This document shows positions 8,987 to 17,993 of a DNA stretch of 64,000 nt, piece by piece (position 1 is the first letter of the stretch; each line of letters opens with the position of its first letter). Under the pieces are notes generated by a model, which was not told the DNA's origin, ran no database searches, and saw only the letters and a program-made list of their open reading frames with translations. This DNA is from Citroniella saccharovorans. Lineage in GTDB: Bacteria; Bacillota; Clostridia; Tissierellales; Peptoniphilaceae. The stretch spans positions 186,001 to 250,000 of the forward strand of contig NZ_JAYKOT010000003.1 of NCBI RefSeq assembly GCF_035481615.1, written 5' to 3'. The translations under genes and the position numbers were made by a program.

Positions 8987-9991
8987 TTGAAAAATATTCT
9001 TGTAACAGGTGGACTTGGATATATTGGGTCCCATACAATTGTTGAACTTATAGAAAGAGGATATAATCCTATTTGTTTAGATAATTTATCTAACTCAAAA
9101 GAGGAAGTTAAGGATAAAATTAAAATTATTACTGGAAAGGATATTATCTTTTATAAGGATGATGTTAAGGATAGTGAAAAATTAAAACATATATTAAAAA
9201 ATGAAAAAATAGATGGAGTGATCCATTTTGCAGGCAAAAAGGCTGTAGGAGAGTCAGTTGAAAAGCCTCTACTTTATTATGAAGAAAATGTATATGGAAT
9301 GATTAGCCTTTTAAAAGCTATGGAGGCTGAGGAAGTAAGAAGTTTAATTTTCTCATCGTCTGCTACTGTTTACCATAAGGATAATAGTATTCCATATATT
9401 GAAGGAATGAGAACAGGTGCTGTTAACCCTTACGGCTATACAAAACTTTTCTCTGAAATTATTATGGAAGGATTTCAAAAATCTAATCCATCATTCCAAA
9501 TGCTTGCTTTAAGATATTTTAATCCTATTGGAGCCCATAAGTCTGGACTTATTGGAGAAGATCCAAATGGTATTCCAAACAATCTTATGCCATATATTAC
9601 TAGAGTTGCCAAGGGAACTTATGATAAATTAAAAGTTTTTGGAGACGATTATGAAACAAAGGATGGAACTGGAGTAAGGGATTATATTCACGTTGTAGAT
9701 CTTGCTGTAGGCCATGTAAAAGCTCTAGAATACCTTGAAAAGAAGGAAGGCTTATTTGATTACATTAATCTTGGAACAGGAAGAGGTTATTCTGTTTTAG
9801 ATATAGTAAAAGCTTTTGAAAAGGTGAACAAAGTAAAAGTAAATTATGAAATTGTAGGAAGAAGACCGGGAGATTTAGCTATTTATTATGCAAATGCCGA
9901 CAAGGCAAAAAAACTTTTGAATTTTACTGCTGAAAAAGGAATTGAAGAAATGGTAAGAGATTCTTGGAATTTTGAAAGGGAAAATAGTTAA
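8987..9991 (+). CDS. galE: UDP-glucose 4-epimerase
   Basis: 334-residue short-chain dehydrogenase/reductase of the extended type. It interconverts UDP-glucose and UDP-galactose with bound NAD, and some relatives also act on UDP-GlcNAc. The sequence shows the nucleotide motif GGLGYIGSH at the N-terminus, SSSATVY with the catalytic serine, and the YxxxK pair in NPYGYTK. Length matches the family. The start is TTG, supported by AAAGGAGA eight bases upstream and by the correct N-terminus. It lies three bases before a murJ-like gene, so both probably share one message and serve cell-surface glycan synthesis. Confidence 0.93.
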   Translation: MKNILVTGGLGYIGSHTIVELIERGYNPICLDNLSNSKEEVKDKIKIITGKDIIFYKDDVKDSEKLKHILKNEKIDGVIHFAGKKAVGESVEKPLLYYEENVYGMISLLKAMEAEEVRSLIFSSSATVYHKDNSIPYIEGMRTGAVNPYGYTKLFSEIIMEGFQKSNPSFQMLALRYFNPIGAHKSGLIGEDPNGIPNNLMPYITRVAKGTYDKLKVFGDDYETKDGTGVRDYIHVVDLAVGHVKALEYLEKKEGLFDYINLGTGRGYSVLDIVKAFEKVNKVKVNYEIVGRRPGDLAIYYANADKAKKLLNFTAEKGIEEMVRDSWNFERENS

Positions 9992-9994
9992 AAC

Positions 9995-11503
9995 ATGAAA
10001 AAAACAGCAATTCTTTTACTGCTACTTACACTTTTTACTAAGGTTTTTGGATTTTTAAGAGAGCTGGTACTTTCATATTTTTATGGAACTAGCTATATAG
10101 CGGATATTTTTATTATTGCTATGACTGTACCTTTGGTTATTTTTAAATTTGTAACAGCAGGAACTGGTAATGCAATCATTCCACTTTATTCTTCAATTGA
10201 GAAAGAGAAGGGGACAAGAGTAGCAGATGAATTTACTTCTAATTTAACTAACATAGTAATCTTATTGTCATTTGTATTTACTGGACTTGGAATTTTGCTT
10301 GCAGGACCTATTGTTAAAATATTTGCAGCTGGTTTTGAGGGAGAAGTATTTGAAAAGGCAGTATTTTTTGTAAGAGTTATATTTCTTTCCTTATTTGCGG
10401 TTGGATATGGATCTATATTTACTGGCTACTTGCAGGTTAAGGGAAACTTTAAAGTTCCTGGTTCTATATCTATTTTTTTAAATATAGTTATAATTTCTGC
10501 TATTATTATTTCGAGCAAGCTTGGTTTTATAGCTCTTGTTGTCGGAGTAGCCCTAGCAAATGTTTTTCAGTATATTTTGTATCCATTTGCAGTTAGGAAA
10601 TATGGTTATAGGCATAAATTTTTTATAGATTTAAAAGATCCTCATATTGAAGAAACTCTTAAAATAATTGTACCTATGATTATTGGTATGGCGATTAGCG
10701 ATGTAAATACAATTATCGACAAAACCCTTGCTAGTCTTGTTGTTTCTGAGGGTGGAGTTTCATCTCTAAACTATGCAGTTAAGCTTTATTCATTTGTTGC
10801 AGGTCTTGTTGTAATGTCAATAGGAACAGTTGCTTATCCTGAGATGAGTAAGGCTGCATCTGAAAATGATATGGAAAAAGTTAAAAAGACTATAAGAACT
10901 ACAATTACACTATCTGCAATTCTTGTAATTCCATCAATTGTTGCCTTTTTATTTTTCTCAAACGACGTTGTAAGAATTTTATTTAAAAGGGGAATGTTTA
11001 CAGAAAACGATGTTACTGTAGTTGGTGGAGCTTTATTTTTCTATGCTTTAGGACTTATTGGTTATAGCTTAATAGATACTCTTTCAAAGGCATTTTATTC
11101 ATTAAAAGATACAAAAACGCCAGTTAAAAATACAGGACTTATTGTTCTTTTAAATGTTATATTTTCAGTTAGCCTATCTAAATTTATGGGCCTTAATGGT
11201 CTTGCCCTAGGAACTGCTATAGCTTCTATATCTGGAGGAATAAGCCTTTCAATTCTTTTTAGTAAAAAACATGGTAAAATTAATTTTAAATTAGAATTAG
11301 TAGAATTAGTAAAGATTACATTAGCTTCTATAGTTATGGGGATTTTAACTAAAATCTTTTTTAATTTCATACAAGGTTTTCTAAGCTATAAATTATCCTT
11401 TATTATAATGATTTTATTTGCAGGTCTAGTTTATTTTACACTTTTATTAATATTAAAAGTTACAGAAGTTGTAGATTTATTTAATAAAGTAAAAAAAGCA
11501 TAA
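9995..11503 (+). CDS. murJ: MurJ/MviN-type lipid II flippase (copy 1)
   Basis: 502-residue membrane protein of the MVF family with about 14 hydrophobic segments. The start TKVFGFLRELVLSYFYGTSYIADIF is typical of MurJ. MurJ moves lipid II across the membrane for peptidoglycan synthesis; some relatives move other polyprenyl-linked sugars. It directly follows galE. A second homologue lies at 18800, so the two may divide lipid II and glycan export between them. The assignment to MurJ rather than another MVF flippase is an inference. A strong hairpin follows the stop. Confidence 0.85.
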   Translation: MKKTAILLLLLTLFTKVFGFLRELVLSYFYGTSYIADIFIIAMTVPLVIFKFVTAGTGNAIIPLYSSIEKEKGTRVADEFTSNLTNIVILLSFVFTGLGILLAGPIVKIFAAGFEGEVFEKAVFFVRVIFLSLFAVGYGSIFTGYLQVKGNFKVPGSISIFLNIVIISAIIISSKLGFIALVVGVALANVFQYILYPFAVRKYGYRHKFFIDLKDPHIEETLKIIVPMIIGMAISDVNTIIDKTLASLVVSEGGVSSLNYAVKLYSFVAGLVVMSIGTVAYPEMSKAASENDMEKVKKTIRTTITLSAILVIPSIVAFLFFSNDVVRILFKRGMFTENDVTVVGGALFFYALGLIGYSLIDTLSKAFYSLKDTKTPVKNTGLIVLLNVIFSVSLSKFMGLNGLALGTAIASISGGISLSILFSKKHGKINFKLELVELVKITLASIVMGILTKIFFNFIQGFLSYKLSFIIMILFAGLVYFTLLLILKVTEVVDLFNKVKKA

Positions 11504-11505
11504 AA

Positions 11506-11538
11506 ATACCATCCTTATAAATTTTATAAGGATGGTAT
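11506..11538 (+). terminator. Intrinsic terminator after murJ copy 1
   Basis: Near-perfect palindrome ATACCATCCTTATAA / TTATAAGGATGGTAT directly after the stop. The following T-run is interrupted. It lies between convergent genes and may act in both directions. Confidence 0.75.
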
Positions 11539-11593
11539 TTATGATTTTTTAAAAATTACTATTATTATAATATTACTATTATACTAAGTCGCT

Positions 11594-13019
11594 TTATTTT
11601 ATATTTTCTAAAAGTTCTACTAGGAAATTAAACATCTTATTTACAGATTCTACTTCCATTCTTTCTTTTTCACTGTGAACATCGTGTAAGTTTGGTCCAA
11701 AAGAAATCATTTCAGTATTTGGAAGATGTTTTTTAAGTAGTCCGCATTCAAGGCCAGCATGTATTGCTAAGATTTCAGGCTCTTTATTAAATACATCTTT
11801 ATAAACTTTCTTTGAAATACTTAAAAGTTTTGAATCTTCTTCAAATTCCCAAGCAGGATATCCGTCTCTTGACTCGATATCTGCTTTTAAAATTTTAGCT
11901 AAAGTTTCAATTTCTTTTTCTAACTCTCTTCTAGCACTTTCTATAGAAGAACGAATAGAGAAAGTAATTTTAATATTTCCATTATCTTTTTCTACGACTG
12001 ATAGATTATCTGATGTTTCAACGAGGCCCTTAATATCGGCACTCATAGCCTTTATTCCATGAGGAGCAAGGGCTAAAAAACTAACTAGTCTATCTGAAAG
12101 ATCTTTTGTATAAGTTTTTTTAATCTCAGTTCTATTTAAACTAATCCTTAAACCTTTATCTTTTGTCTTATACTCATTTGTAATTTCTTTTCTGAATTTT
12201 TCAAATTCACTACTTATATCTTCGCTTGCAGTAAATGTGGCAAAGGCTTTATTTGGAATAGCATTGTGTTTAGTTCCGCCGCTTATTTCAGCTAAAACAA
12301 TCTTATCTTTTATACTATTTAAAAATCTAGCTACAACTTTTATAGCATTGGCTCTCTCTTTAATAATTTCCATTCCAGAATGGCCACCAAGTAAACCATC
12401 TACAGTAATTGTATAGGCTTCATTAGAATTATTTTCATCAAATTCTTCTTTAAATCTAACAATTTGGTTAACTCCACCTGCACAAGAAACAGTAAAGCCA
12501 TAGTCCTCTTCGGAGTCAATATTTAGAAGGTACTTTCCTTCAAGAAGCTTTCCATCAACTGCTATAGCTCCATCCATCCCAGTTTCTTCAGATGAAGTAA
12601 TTAGCATTTCAAGATTTGGATGCTTATATTCATCTGAATCAAAGTATGCAAGTGCCATAGCTACAGCTATTCCATTATCAGCACCTAAAGTTGTCTTATC
12701 TGCATGAATTATTCCATCTTCATAAATTAGTTTTATTGGATCTTTACAGAAGTTGTGATTAGAGTCTTCACTTTTAACGCAAACCATATCCATGTGACCT
12801 TGAAGAATGACTGTAGGTGCATTTTCATAACCTGGGCTTGCTTTTTTCTTCATATATACATTTAAAGCTTCGTCTTGATATACATCAAAGCCTCTTTCTT
12901 TTCCAAAATTAACTAAATAATCTGAAATTTCTTTTTCGTTTCCTGAACATCTAGGAATTTTGGAAATTTCACTAAAATATTTAAAAACTTTTTTTTGGTT
13001 GTAAATCTAATATTTCCAT
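11594..13019 (-). CDS. pepD: Aminoacyl-histidine dipeptidase (M20C), frameshifted near start
   Basis: Cytosolic zinc dipeptidase of the M20C family, which cleaves Xaa-His and similar dipeptides. Metal-site motifs are present: GHMDMV, LGADNGI, EETGMDGA, and a late HAGLECG. The intact frame from the ATG at 12853 gives 419 residues and lacks about 55 N-terminal residues. These are found upstream in another frame from an ATG at 13019 with AAGGAG at good spacing, reading MEILDLQPKKVFKYFSEI once one A is removed from the A8 run (T8 on the plus strand, 12989-12996). The gene is therefore broken by one extra base in a homopolymer. This could be sequencing error, slippage-controlled expression or recent inactivation. 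Confidence 0.85.
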
Positions 13020-13101
13020 TTAATCACTCCTTTGAATTTATTATAGCATTTATCTTAATATTATAAAAGAATGTATTAAATTTTCTTTAATATATAAAAG
13101 A

Positions 13102-13110
13102 TGATATAAT
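13102..13110 (+). promoter_or_regulatory. Extended -10 promoter for mgtE
   Basis: TGATATAAT with TATAAT at 13105-13110, followed closely by AAAGGAGG. The leader would be only about 15-20 bases, too short for an M-box riboswitch. Confidence 0.6.
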
Positions 13111-13131
13111 AAAAAAAGGAGGTAGAATGGG

Positions 13132-14481
13132 ATGATTATATTAGCAGATATAGCAAAAAAATATTTAGATGAAAAAGATTATATCGGACTTAAAAATCTT
13201 CTATTAAAGATGCAAAGAGCAGATATAATAGAAGTTATGGAAGACGATGAAGTAACTGTTAAAGAAGCACTTATCATCTTCAGACTACTTAAAAAAGATG
13301 ATGCAGCTTTTGTTTTCTCAGAGATTGACTCTGAACTAAGGGGAAGTCTTGCTAGAGAACTTACTGATGCAGACATGAAAGATTTTTTAAAGGAAATGTT
13401 TGTTGATGATTTAGTTGATGCCTTAGAGGAGATGCCGTCAAATGCAGTTAAGAAAATTCTTAGAAATACTAGCCCTGAAGATAGGGAAGCGGTCAACCAA
13501 ATTCTTTCATATCCTGAAGATTCTGCAGGATCTCTAATGACAACTGAGTATGTTTCCTTAAAGAAAGATATGATAGTTAGGGATGCTCTTGATTATATAA
13601 ATAAAACAGCTCCTGATAAGGTTACTATTTATACTTGTTATGTAACTGATCCATATAGGAAACTTTTAGGCTATGTTTCTTTAAGAGAACTTATATCACA
13701 AGATTATGAAAAAACAATTGAAGAAATAATGGAAGAGGATGTTATCTATGTAAGAACCTTAGATGACCAAGAAAAAGTTTCTGATGATTTTAAAAAATAT
13801 GACTTTGATGCACTTCCTGTTGTAGATGAGGAGAAAAGAATAGTTGGTATAATTACAGCAGATGAGATTATCTCAGTTATTGATGAAGAAAATGAAGAAG
13901 ACTTTAAAGCTATGGCTGGGGTTTCATCGAAAGATGAAGGATATCTAGATGTAAGTTTTTTAACTCTTTCTAAACATAGGATTTTTTGGCTACTTGCTCT
14001 AATGGTTTCAGCAACTATTTCTGGATCTATAATTAATTCATTTGAAATTATACTTGGATCTCAAGCTATACTAAATGTATTTATTCCAATGCTTATGGGT
14101 ACTGGTGGAAACTCAGGATCTCAAGCTTCAACTGTTGTTATTAGATCTATGGCCCTTGGAGAAATTACTAACAATGATACAAAAAGAGTTTTTTTAAAGG
14201 AACTAGAAGTATCTATCATAGCTGGTCTTATTTTAGCTTTGGTAAATTTTATGAAAATTGTTTTCTTTGATAAAGCTGGGGTTTATGTTGCCCTTGTAGT
14301 TTCTATTACCTTAATATTTACTGTAGTTACAGCTATGATTATTGGAGCAATTCTTCCACTTATTGCAAAAAAATTAAATCAAGACCCTGCCATAATGGCA
14401 GCTCCTCTTATAACTACAATTGTCGATGCCACAACACTTATAATTTATTTTAACATTGCAAAAATTGTTTTATTAAAATAA
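13132..14481 (+). CDS. mgtE: Magnesium transporter MgtE
   Basis: 449-residue Mg2+ channel/transporter. It shows the MgtE N-terminal superhelical domain (to about residue 130), a pair of CBS domains (about 130-255, including MTTEYVSL and EDVIYVRT), and five membrane segments. The conserved pore stretch TGGNSGSQAST begins near residue 323. In known MgtE the cytosolic domains sense Mg2+ and gate the pore. The start ATG at 13132 overlaps a tiny frame ATG-GGA-TGA (13127-13135) that has the better placed GGAGG site. Reinitiation could tune translation. The gene is alone between pepD and veg. Confidence 0.93.
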   Translation: MIILADIAKKYLDEKDYIGLKNLLLKMQRADIIEVMEDDEVTVKEALIIFRLLKKDDAAFVFSEIDSELRGSLARELTDADMKDFLKEMFVDDLVDALEEMPSNAVKKILRNTSPEDREAVNQILSYPEDSAGSLMTTEYVSLKKDMIVRDALDYINKTAPDKVTIYTCYVTDPYRKLLGYVSLRELISQDYEKTIEEIMEEDVIYVRTLDDQEKVSDDFKKYDFDALPVVDEEKRIVGIITADEIISVIDEENEEDFKAMAGVSSKDEGYLDVSFLTLSKHRIFWLLALMVSATISGSIINSFEIILGSQAILNVFIPMLMGTGGNSGSQASTVVIRSMALGEITNNDTKRVFLKELEVSIIAGLILALVNFMKIVFFDKAGVYVALVVSITLIFTVVTAMIIGAILPLIAKKLNQDPAIMAAPLITTIVDATTLIIYFNIAKIVLLK

Positions 14482-14491
14482 TATTTATATA

Positions 14492-14520
14492 TTGACATCT
14501 AAAAAAACATAGTGTATAAT
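14492..14520 (+). promoter_or_regulatory. Upstream promoter of veg (P1)
   Basis: Perfect TTGACA (14492-14497) and TATAAT (14515-14520) separated by 17 bases. This is a full consensus sigma-A promoter, 40 bases upstream of a second one. Confidence 0.85.
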
Positions 14521-14531
14521 AAACAATTTAC

Positions 14532-14560
14532 TTGACAAAAAATCTGCTTTCTGCTATAAT
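14532..14560 (+). promoter_or_regulatory. Downstream promoter of veg (P2)
   Basis: Perfect TTGACA (14532-14537) and TATAAT (14555-14560) with 17-base spacing and TGC just before the -10. It should be very strong, as is the veg promoter of Bacillus subtilis. Confidence 0.88.
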
Positions 14561-14598
14561 CTAAATGTACATGTTAATATAGAGGAAGGTGTGAGGAT

Positions 14599-14838
14599 TT
14601 GAAACAGGTAGATAATTTAGCAAATATCAAAACACAGGTTCAAGAAAATATTGGCAAGAAAGTTATTCTTAGGGCTGACAAAGGTCGTAAAAGAATAGTA
14701 ACTAACGAAGGTGAAATTATTAGTGCATATCCTAATATTTTTATTGTTAGGGTAAAAAATGAATTTGATTATGAAAGAAATGTATCATATTCCTATTCGG
14801 ACGTATTAACATCAACAGTACAATTAAAGATTTGTTAA
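14599..14838 (+). CDS. veg: Veg family protein
   Basis: 79-residue small protein of the Veg (DUF1021) family. The core IGKKVILRADKGRKRIVTNEG is characteristic. Veg is abundant in Firmicutes and in Bacillus affects biofilm matrix expression; its biochemical role is not established. Translation begins at TTG (14599) after a GTGAGG/AGGAAGG ribosome site. It is driven by two tandem consensus promoters, implying high expression, as in Bacillus. It is followed by hairpins and is transcribed alone. Confidence 0.9.
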   Translation: MKQVDNLANIKTQVQENIGKKVILRADKGRKRIVTNEGEIISAYPNIFIVRVKNEFDYERNVSYSYSDVLTSTVQLKIC

Positions 14839-14899
14839 GAATCAAAGGCTTTGATTATTTTAAAAAGAAATTAATTTATAAAATTAATCGGCTAAGTTA

Positions 14900-14938
14900 A
14901 ATCGGCAAATAGCAAATAGCTATTGTGCCGATTTTAAT
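14900..14938 (+). terminator. Intrinsic terminator after veg
   Basis: Hairpin with arms AAATCGGCA (14900-14908) and TGCCGATTT (14926-14934), extended inside by AATAGC/GCTATT and followed by TTTAATTT. A smaller hairpin ATCAAAG/CTTTGAT lies at 14842-14856. Confidence 0.75.
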
Positions 14939-15100
14939 TTGCCTAAAATAATAATATTTTATGATGAATAATTATTCTTTTTATACACAAAATATTTAAA
15001 AAATTTTTTGAAAGTGCTATTTTTAGCTATTTTAAACTTGTTTTAAAAAATATTTGTGTTAGAATAGATTTGTATTATTTTCAGGAAAGGACTTTTATTT

Positions 15101-16958
15101 ATGAAAAATGATATAAATAATAATGAAAATTCAAATTCAAATTCAAATTATCTCTATGGACTTAATTTTTTAAGAGTTCTAGCTATAATTATGATAGTCA
15201 TATATCATATAGATCCTAGTTTTTTACCGGGCGGTTTTATTGGAGTTAATCTTTTTTTTATAATATCTTCTTATCTTGTTACATCAAGTTTACTAGAAAA
15301 TAAAGATTTGTATACTAGAGAGGGACTTTTAAATTCAATAAAACATAGGCTAAAAAGAATTCTTCCTCCGATTATTACTCTTATTAGTCTTATTTATATC
15401 TATATGCTCCTTTTTAATAAAGATCTTTTTAAAATTTGCTATTCTGATGGCTTGTTTGGGGCAGGATTATTGGGAAATTGGTGGTTTATATTTAAAAAGG
15501 TCGATTATTTTGATTCTTTTGCTAAATCTCCCTTCAACCACCTTTGGTATCTTGGAGTTCAGGAGCAGGCTCTTTTAATTATTGGAATTATAATTTTTAT
15601 CTTAAATAAAAAGTTATCTAATACTTGGAAAAGGAAACAATATTTTCAGTGGATTTTACTTGGAGCAAGTATTATTTTTATTGCTCTAAGCTATTTTGTT
15701 TTCGACGTCCACAATATTAATAGATCCTACTATGGGACAGATACAAGGATATATGAATTGTTCTTAGGAGCTTTTTTAGCTACAATTGTAAACTCTAAAA
15801 CTCTATCAAAAAAAGAAGATGGGAAAAATTATATATTTATTAATTTATTTAGTATTTTATTAATTGGAATTTTTATATTCTTATCATTTAACTTATCCAA
15901 ATTTTCTTTTTGGCTTTATAAAGGTGGATTTTTTTTGATAGATTTACTTTGTTCTCTTTTACTTATTAATTCATGTAAAGCTGGAGGAGTTGTAGAAAAA
16001 ATTGGTAAAACAAAAGTGATTAGCTTAGGAGCTAAAATTTCCTTTGGAGTATATTTATGGCACTATCCAATTCTTATTCTTACTAGACTTCCATTTGAAG
16101 TCAAACAAATGGAGCCTAATTATTTACTAATAAGACTTGCTTTAATAATAATCATGGCTATTTCTTCATATATATTTGTAGAAAAATTTAATAAAATTAA
16201 CTACAGGTTTCATCCAAGTAAATTAAAATCTTTCGCCTTTAGGATTATTGGACTTGTAGCAGTATTCATATTTTTATTTGCTGGATATGAATTTTCTGTA
16301 AAGGCAGATATTTATAACAAACAGATGGAAGAAAAACAAAGAATTTTAGAAGAAAAAAATAGAATTGAAAGAGAAAAAAAGGCTATTGAAGAGGCTAAGA
16401 GGAAAGCTGAAAGAAAAAAAAGTTGAACTTGAAAAAGATCCACAATATCCAAGTATAAAGGCTACTGGATTTAAACAAGTTATAATAATTGGAGATTCTA
16501 TTATAAAACAGCTTAAAGGTAGTTTGGAAGAAAAAGTTCCAGGAATCATTGTAGATGGAGAGGTCTCTAGACAGCTATATAATTCTATAGATATTGCAAA
16601 TTGGTATGCTAGAGAATATGATTCAAAGGATACAGCCGTTGTTTTTGAGCTTGGAACAAATGATATGTTTGAAGAGGAAGATCTTAAAAAATTAACTTCT
16701 GGATTCAAAGAATCCCCATTATTTTTCATTAACACAAAATCTCCTCAAGATTGGGAGCCTTATGCTAACGACCTTATAGGTAAATTTGTCAAAAAAAATA
16801 AGAGTATGAATTTGATTGACTGGTATAATACTTCCAAAGATCATCCAGAGTATTTTGTAGAGGATGGGACTCATTTAACTGAATCAGGAGCTGAAACTTA
16901 CAATAGTATGATTACAAATAGTTTAAAAGAATTTTCAAGTAATTTAAATAAAGACTAG
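15101..16958 (+). CDS. OatA-like O-acyltransferase with SGNH domain, frameshifted
   Basis: Predicted peptidoglycan or polysaccharide O-acetyltransferase. The first part (to about 16420) is an acyltransferase-3 membrane domain with about 11 segments. The second part is an extracytoplasmic SGNH esterase-like domain with IIGDSI (nucleophile serine), GTNDM, and DGTHLTESG supplying the Asp-His pair. A charged linker joins them. The frame breaks in an A8 run at 16414-16421; deleting one A joins KAERKK to VELEKDPQYPS and restores a single protein of about 618 residues. OatA homologues confer lysozyme resistance. The break could be sequencing error or slippage. The ATG at 15101 follows AGGAAAGG at a longish spacing. 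Confidence 0.85.
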
Positions 16959-16977
16959 AAAATTTATAAATTTTACT

Positions 16978-17020
16978 AAGGGAACTTATTTCTAATACTT
17001 ATTTTAGAAATGTTCCTTTT
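16978..17020 (+). terminator. Intrinsic terminator after the acyltransferase
   Basis: Two-part stem AAGGGAAC...TTTCTAA / TTAGAAA...GTTCCTTTT ending in a T-run, directly after the stop. Confidence 0.75.
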
Positions 17021-17092
17021 TATTTAGTTTATATATTTTTACATTACAATTTTGTAACTTTTTAATAATTGTTTTTTTTGACTAGACCTATA

Positions 17093-17101
17093 TGATATAA
17101 T
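17093..17101 (+). promoter_or_regulatory. Extended -10 promoter for the ispE operon
   Basis: TGATATAAT with TATAAT at 17096-17101. An ATG at 17100 overlaps this box and cannot be the translation start, which supports the start of ispE at 17136. Confidence 0.6.
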
Positions 17102-17135
17102 GTTAGGGATAAGAAATTATGAAAGGCTTGATTTT

Positions 17136-17987
17136 ATGTCAGAGTTAATTTTAGATTCATTTGCAAAAGTAAATCTCTCTTTAGATGTTATAAATAAAAG
17201 ACAAGACAATTACCACAATATTGCTACTATCTTTCAAGAGATAGATCTTAGGGATGGGATTTATATCTCTAATGATAAGAAATATTTAGATGGGGGTCTT
17301 AACTTAACTTGTGATGATAAAAGAATTCCAACTGGTGAAAATAATCTTGTTTTTAAAGCTTGGAATTTAATGAAGGATATGACTGATAGACAAGGAGTAA
17401 GAATTCATATTGAAAAAAATATTCCACTTTCTGCTGGCCTAGCAGGAGGTTCATCAAATGCAGCTGCTACGGTTAAAGGATTAAACGAGATTTGGAATTT
17501 AAATCTTTCTAGTGATCAAATGATTAATGTTTGCAGGAAACTTGGAGCTGATGTTAGCTTTTTTATACTTGGCGGAACCTGCTTGGGCGAGGGGATTGGA
17601 GATGTTCTTACGCCGCTTAAAAGCTTAAGTGGTTTAAAAATGCTTTTAGTAAATGCTGGTTTTGGTGTGAGTTCTAAATATGTATATGAAAATTTAGTAA
17701 TTAGAGATAGTGAAAAATTAACTTATAAATTAGCGGATGCTATAAATAATGGTAAGAGCGATTTTTACAAATATTTAAATAATGACTTAGAAGATGTAAC
17801 TCTTAAAAATAATCCTGACATTATAAAAATAAAAGAAAATATGAGAAGATTGGGTTCGAAGGCTGAGCTTATGTGCGGATCTGGTCCAACTGTTTTTGGG
17901 ATTTTCGAAGATGATTATTCTTTGGATAATGCTTTTTTCTTCTTCAAAGATAAATATGATCTAAGTTTTAAGGTAAATGCGAGGTAG
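17136..17987 (+). CDS. ispE: 4-diphosphocytidyl-2-C-methyl-D-erythritol kinase
   Basis: About 283-residue GHMP-family kinase of the MEP isoprenoid pathway. It phosphorylates CDP-methylerythritol and so supplies isoprenoids, including the undecaprenyl carrier. It shows SFAKVNLSLDV at the start, the ATP motif PLSAGLAGGSSNAAA, and the late GSGPTVFG. The frame is open from 17100, but that ATG lies in the -10 box; the ATG at 17136 gives the family N-terminus and follows AAAGG. It heads a run of closely spaced genes (murI six bases on, then murJ and sugar genes), linking carrier lipid supply with wall and glycan synthesis. Confidence 0.92.
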   Translation: MSELILDSFAKVNLSLDVINKRQDNYHNIATIFQEIDLRDGIYISNDKKYLDGGLNLTCDDKRIPTGENNLVFKAWNLMKDMTDRQGVRIHIEKNIPLSAGLAGGSSNAAATVKGLNEIWNLNLSSDQMINVCRKLGADVSFFILGGTCLGEGIGDVLTPLKSLSGLKMLLVNAGFGVSSKYVYENLVIRDSEKLTYKLADAINNGKSDFYKYLNNDLEDVTLKNNPDIIKIKENMRRLGSKAELMCGSGPTVFGIFEDDYSLDNAFFFFKDKYDLSFKVNAR

Positions 17988-17993
17988 TAATTA

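Noticed and set aside
13020..13131. M-box (magnesium) riboswitch before mgtE
   Set aside because: The leader between the -10 box and the start is only about 20 bases and no fold is possible.
17043..17058. Palindrome TTACAATTTTGTAA before ispE as a WalR box
   Set aside because: The half-sites are inverted with a two-base gap rather than direct repeats with a five-base gap, so it does not fit the consensus.
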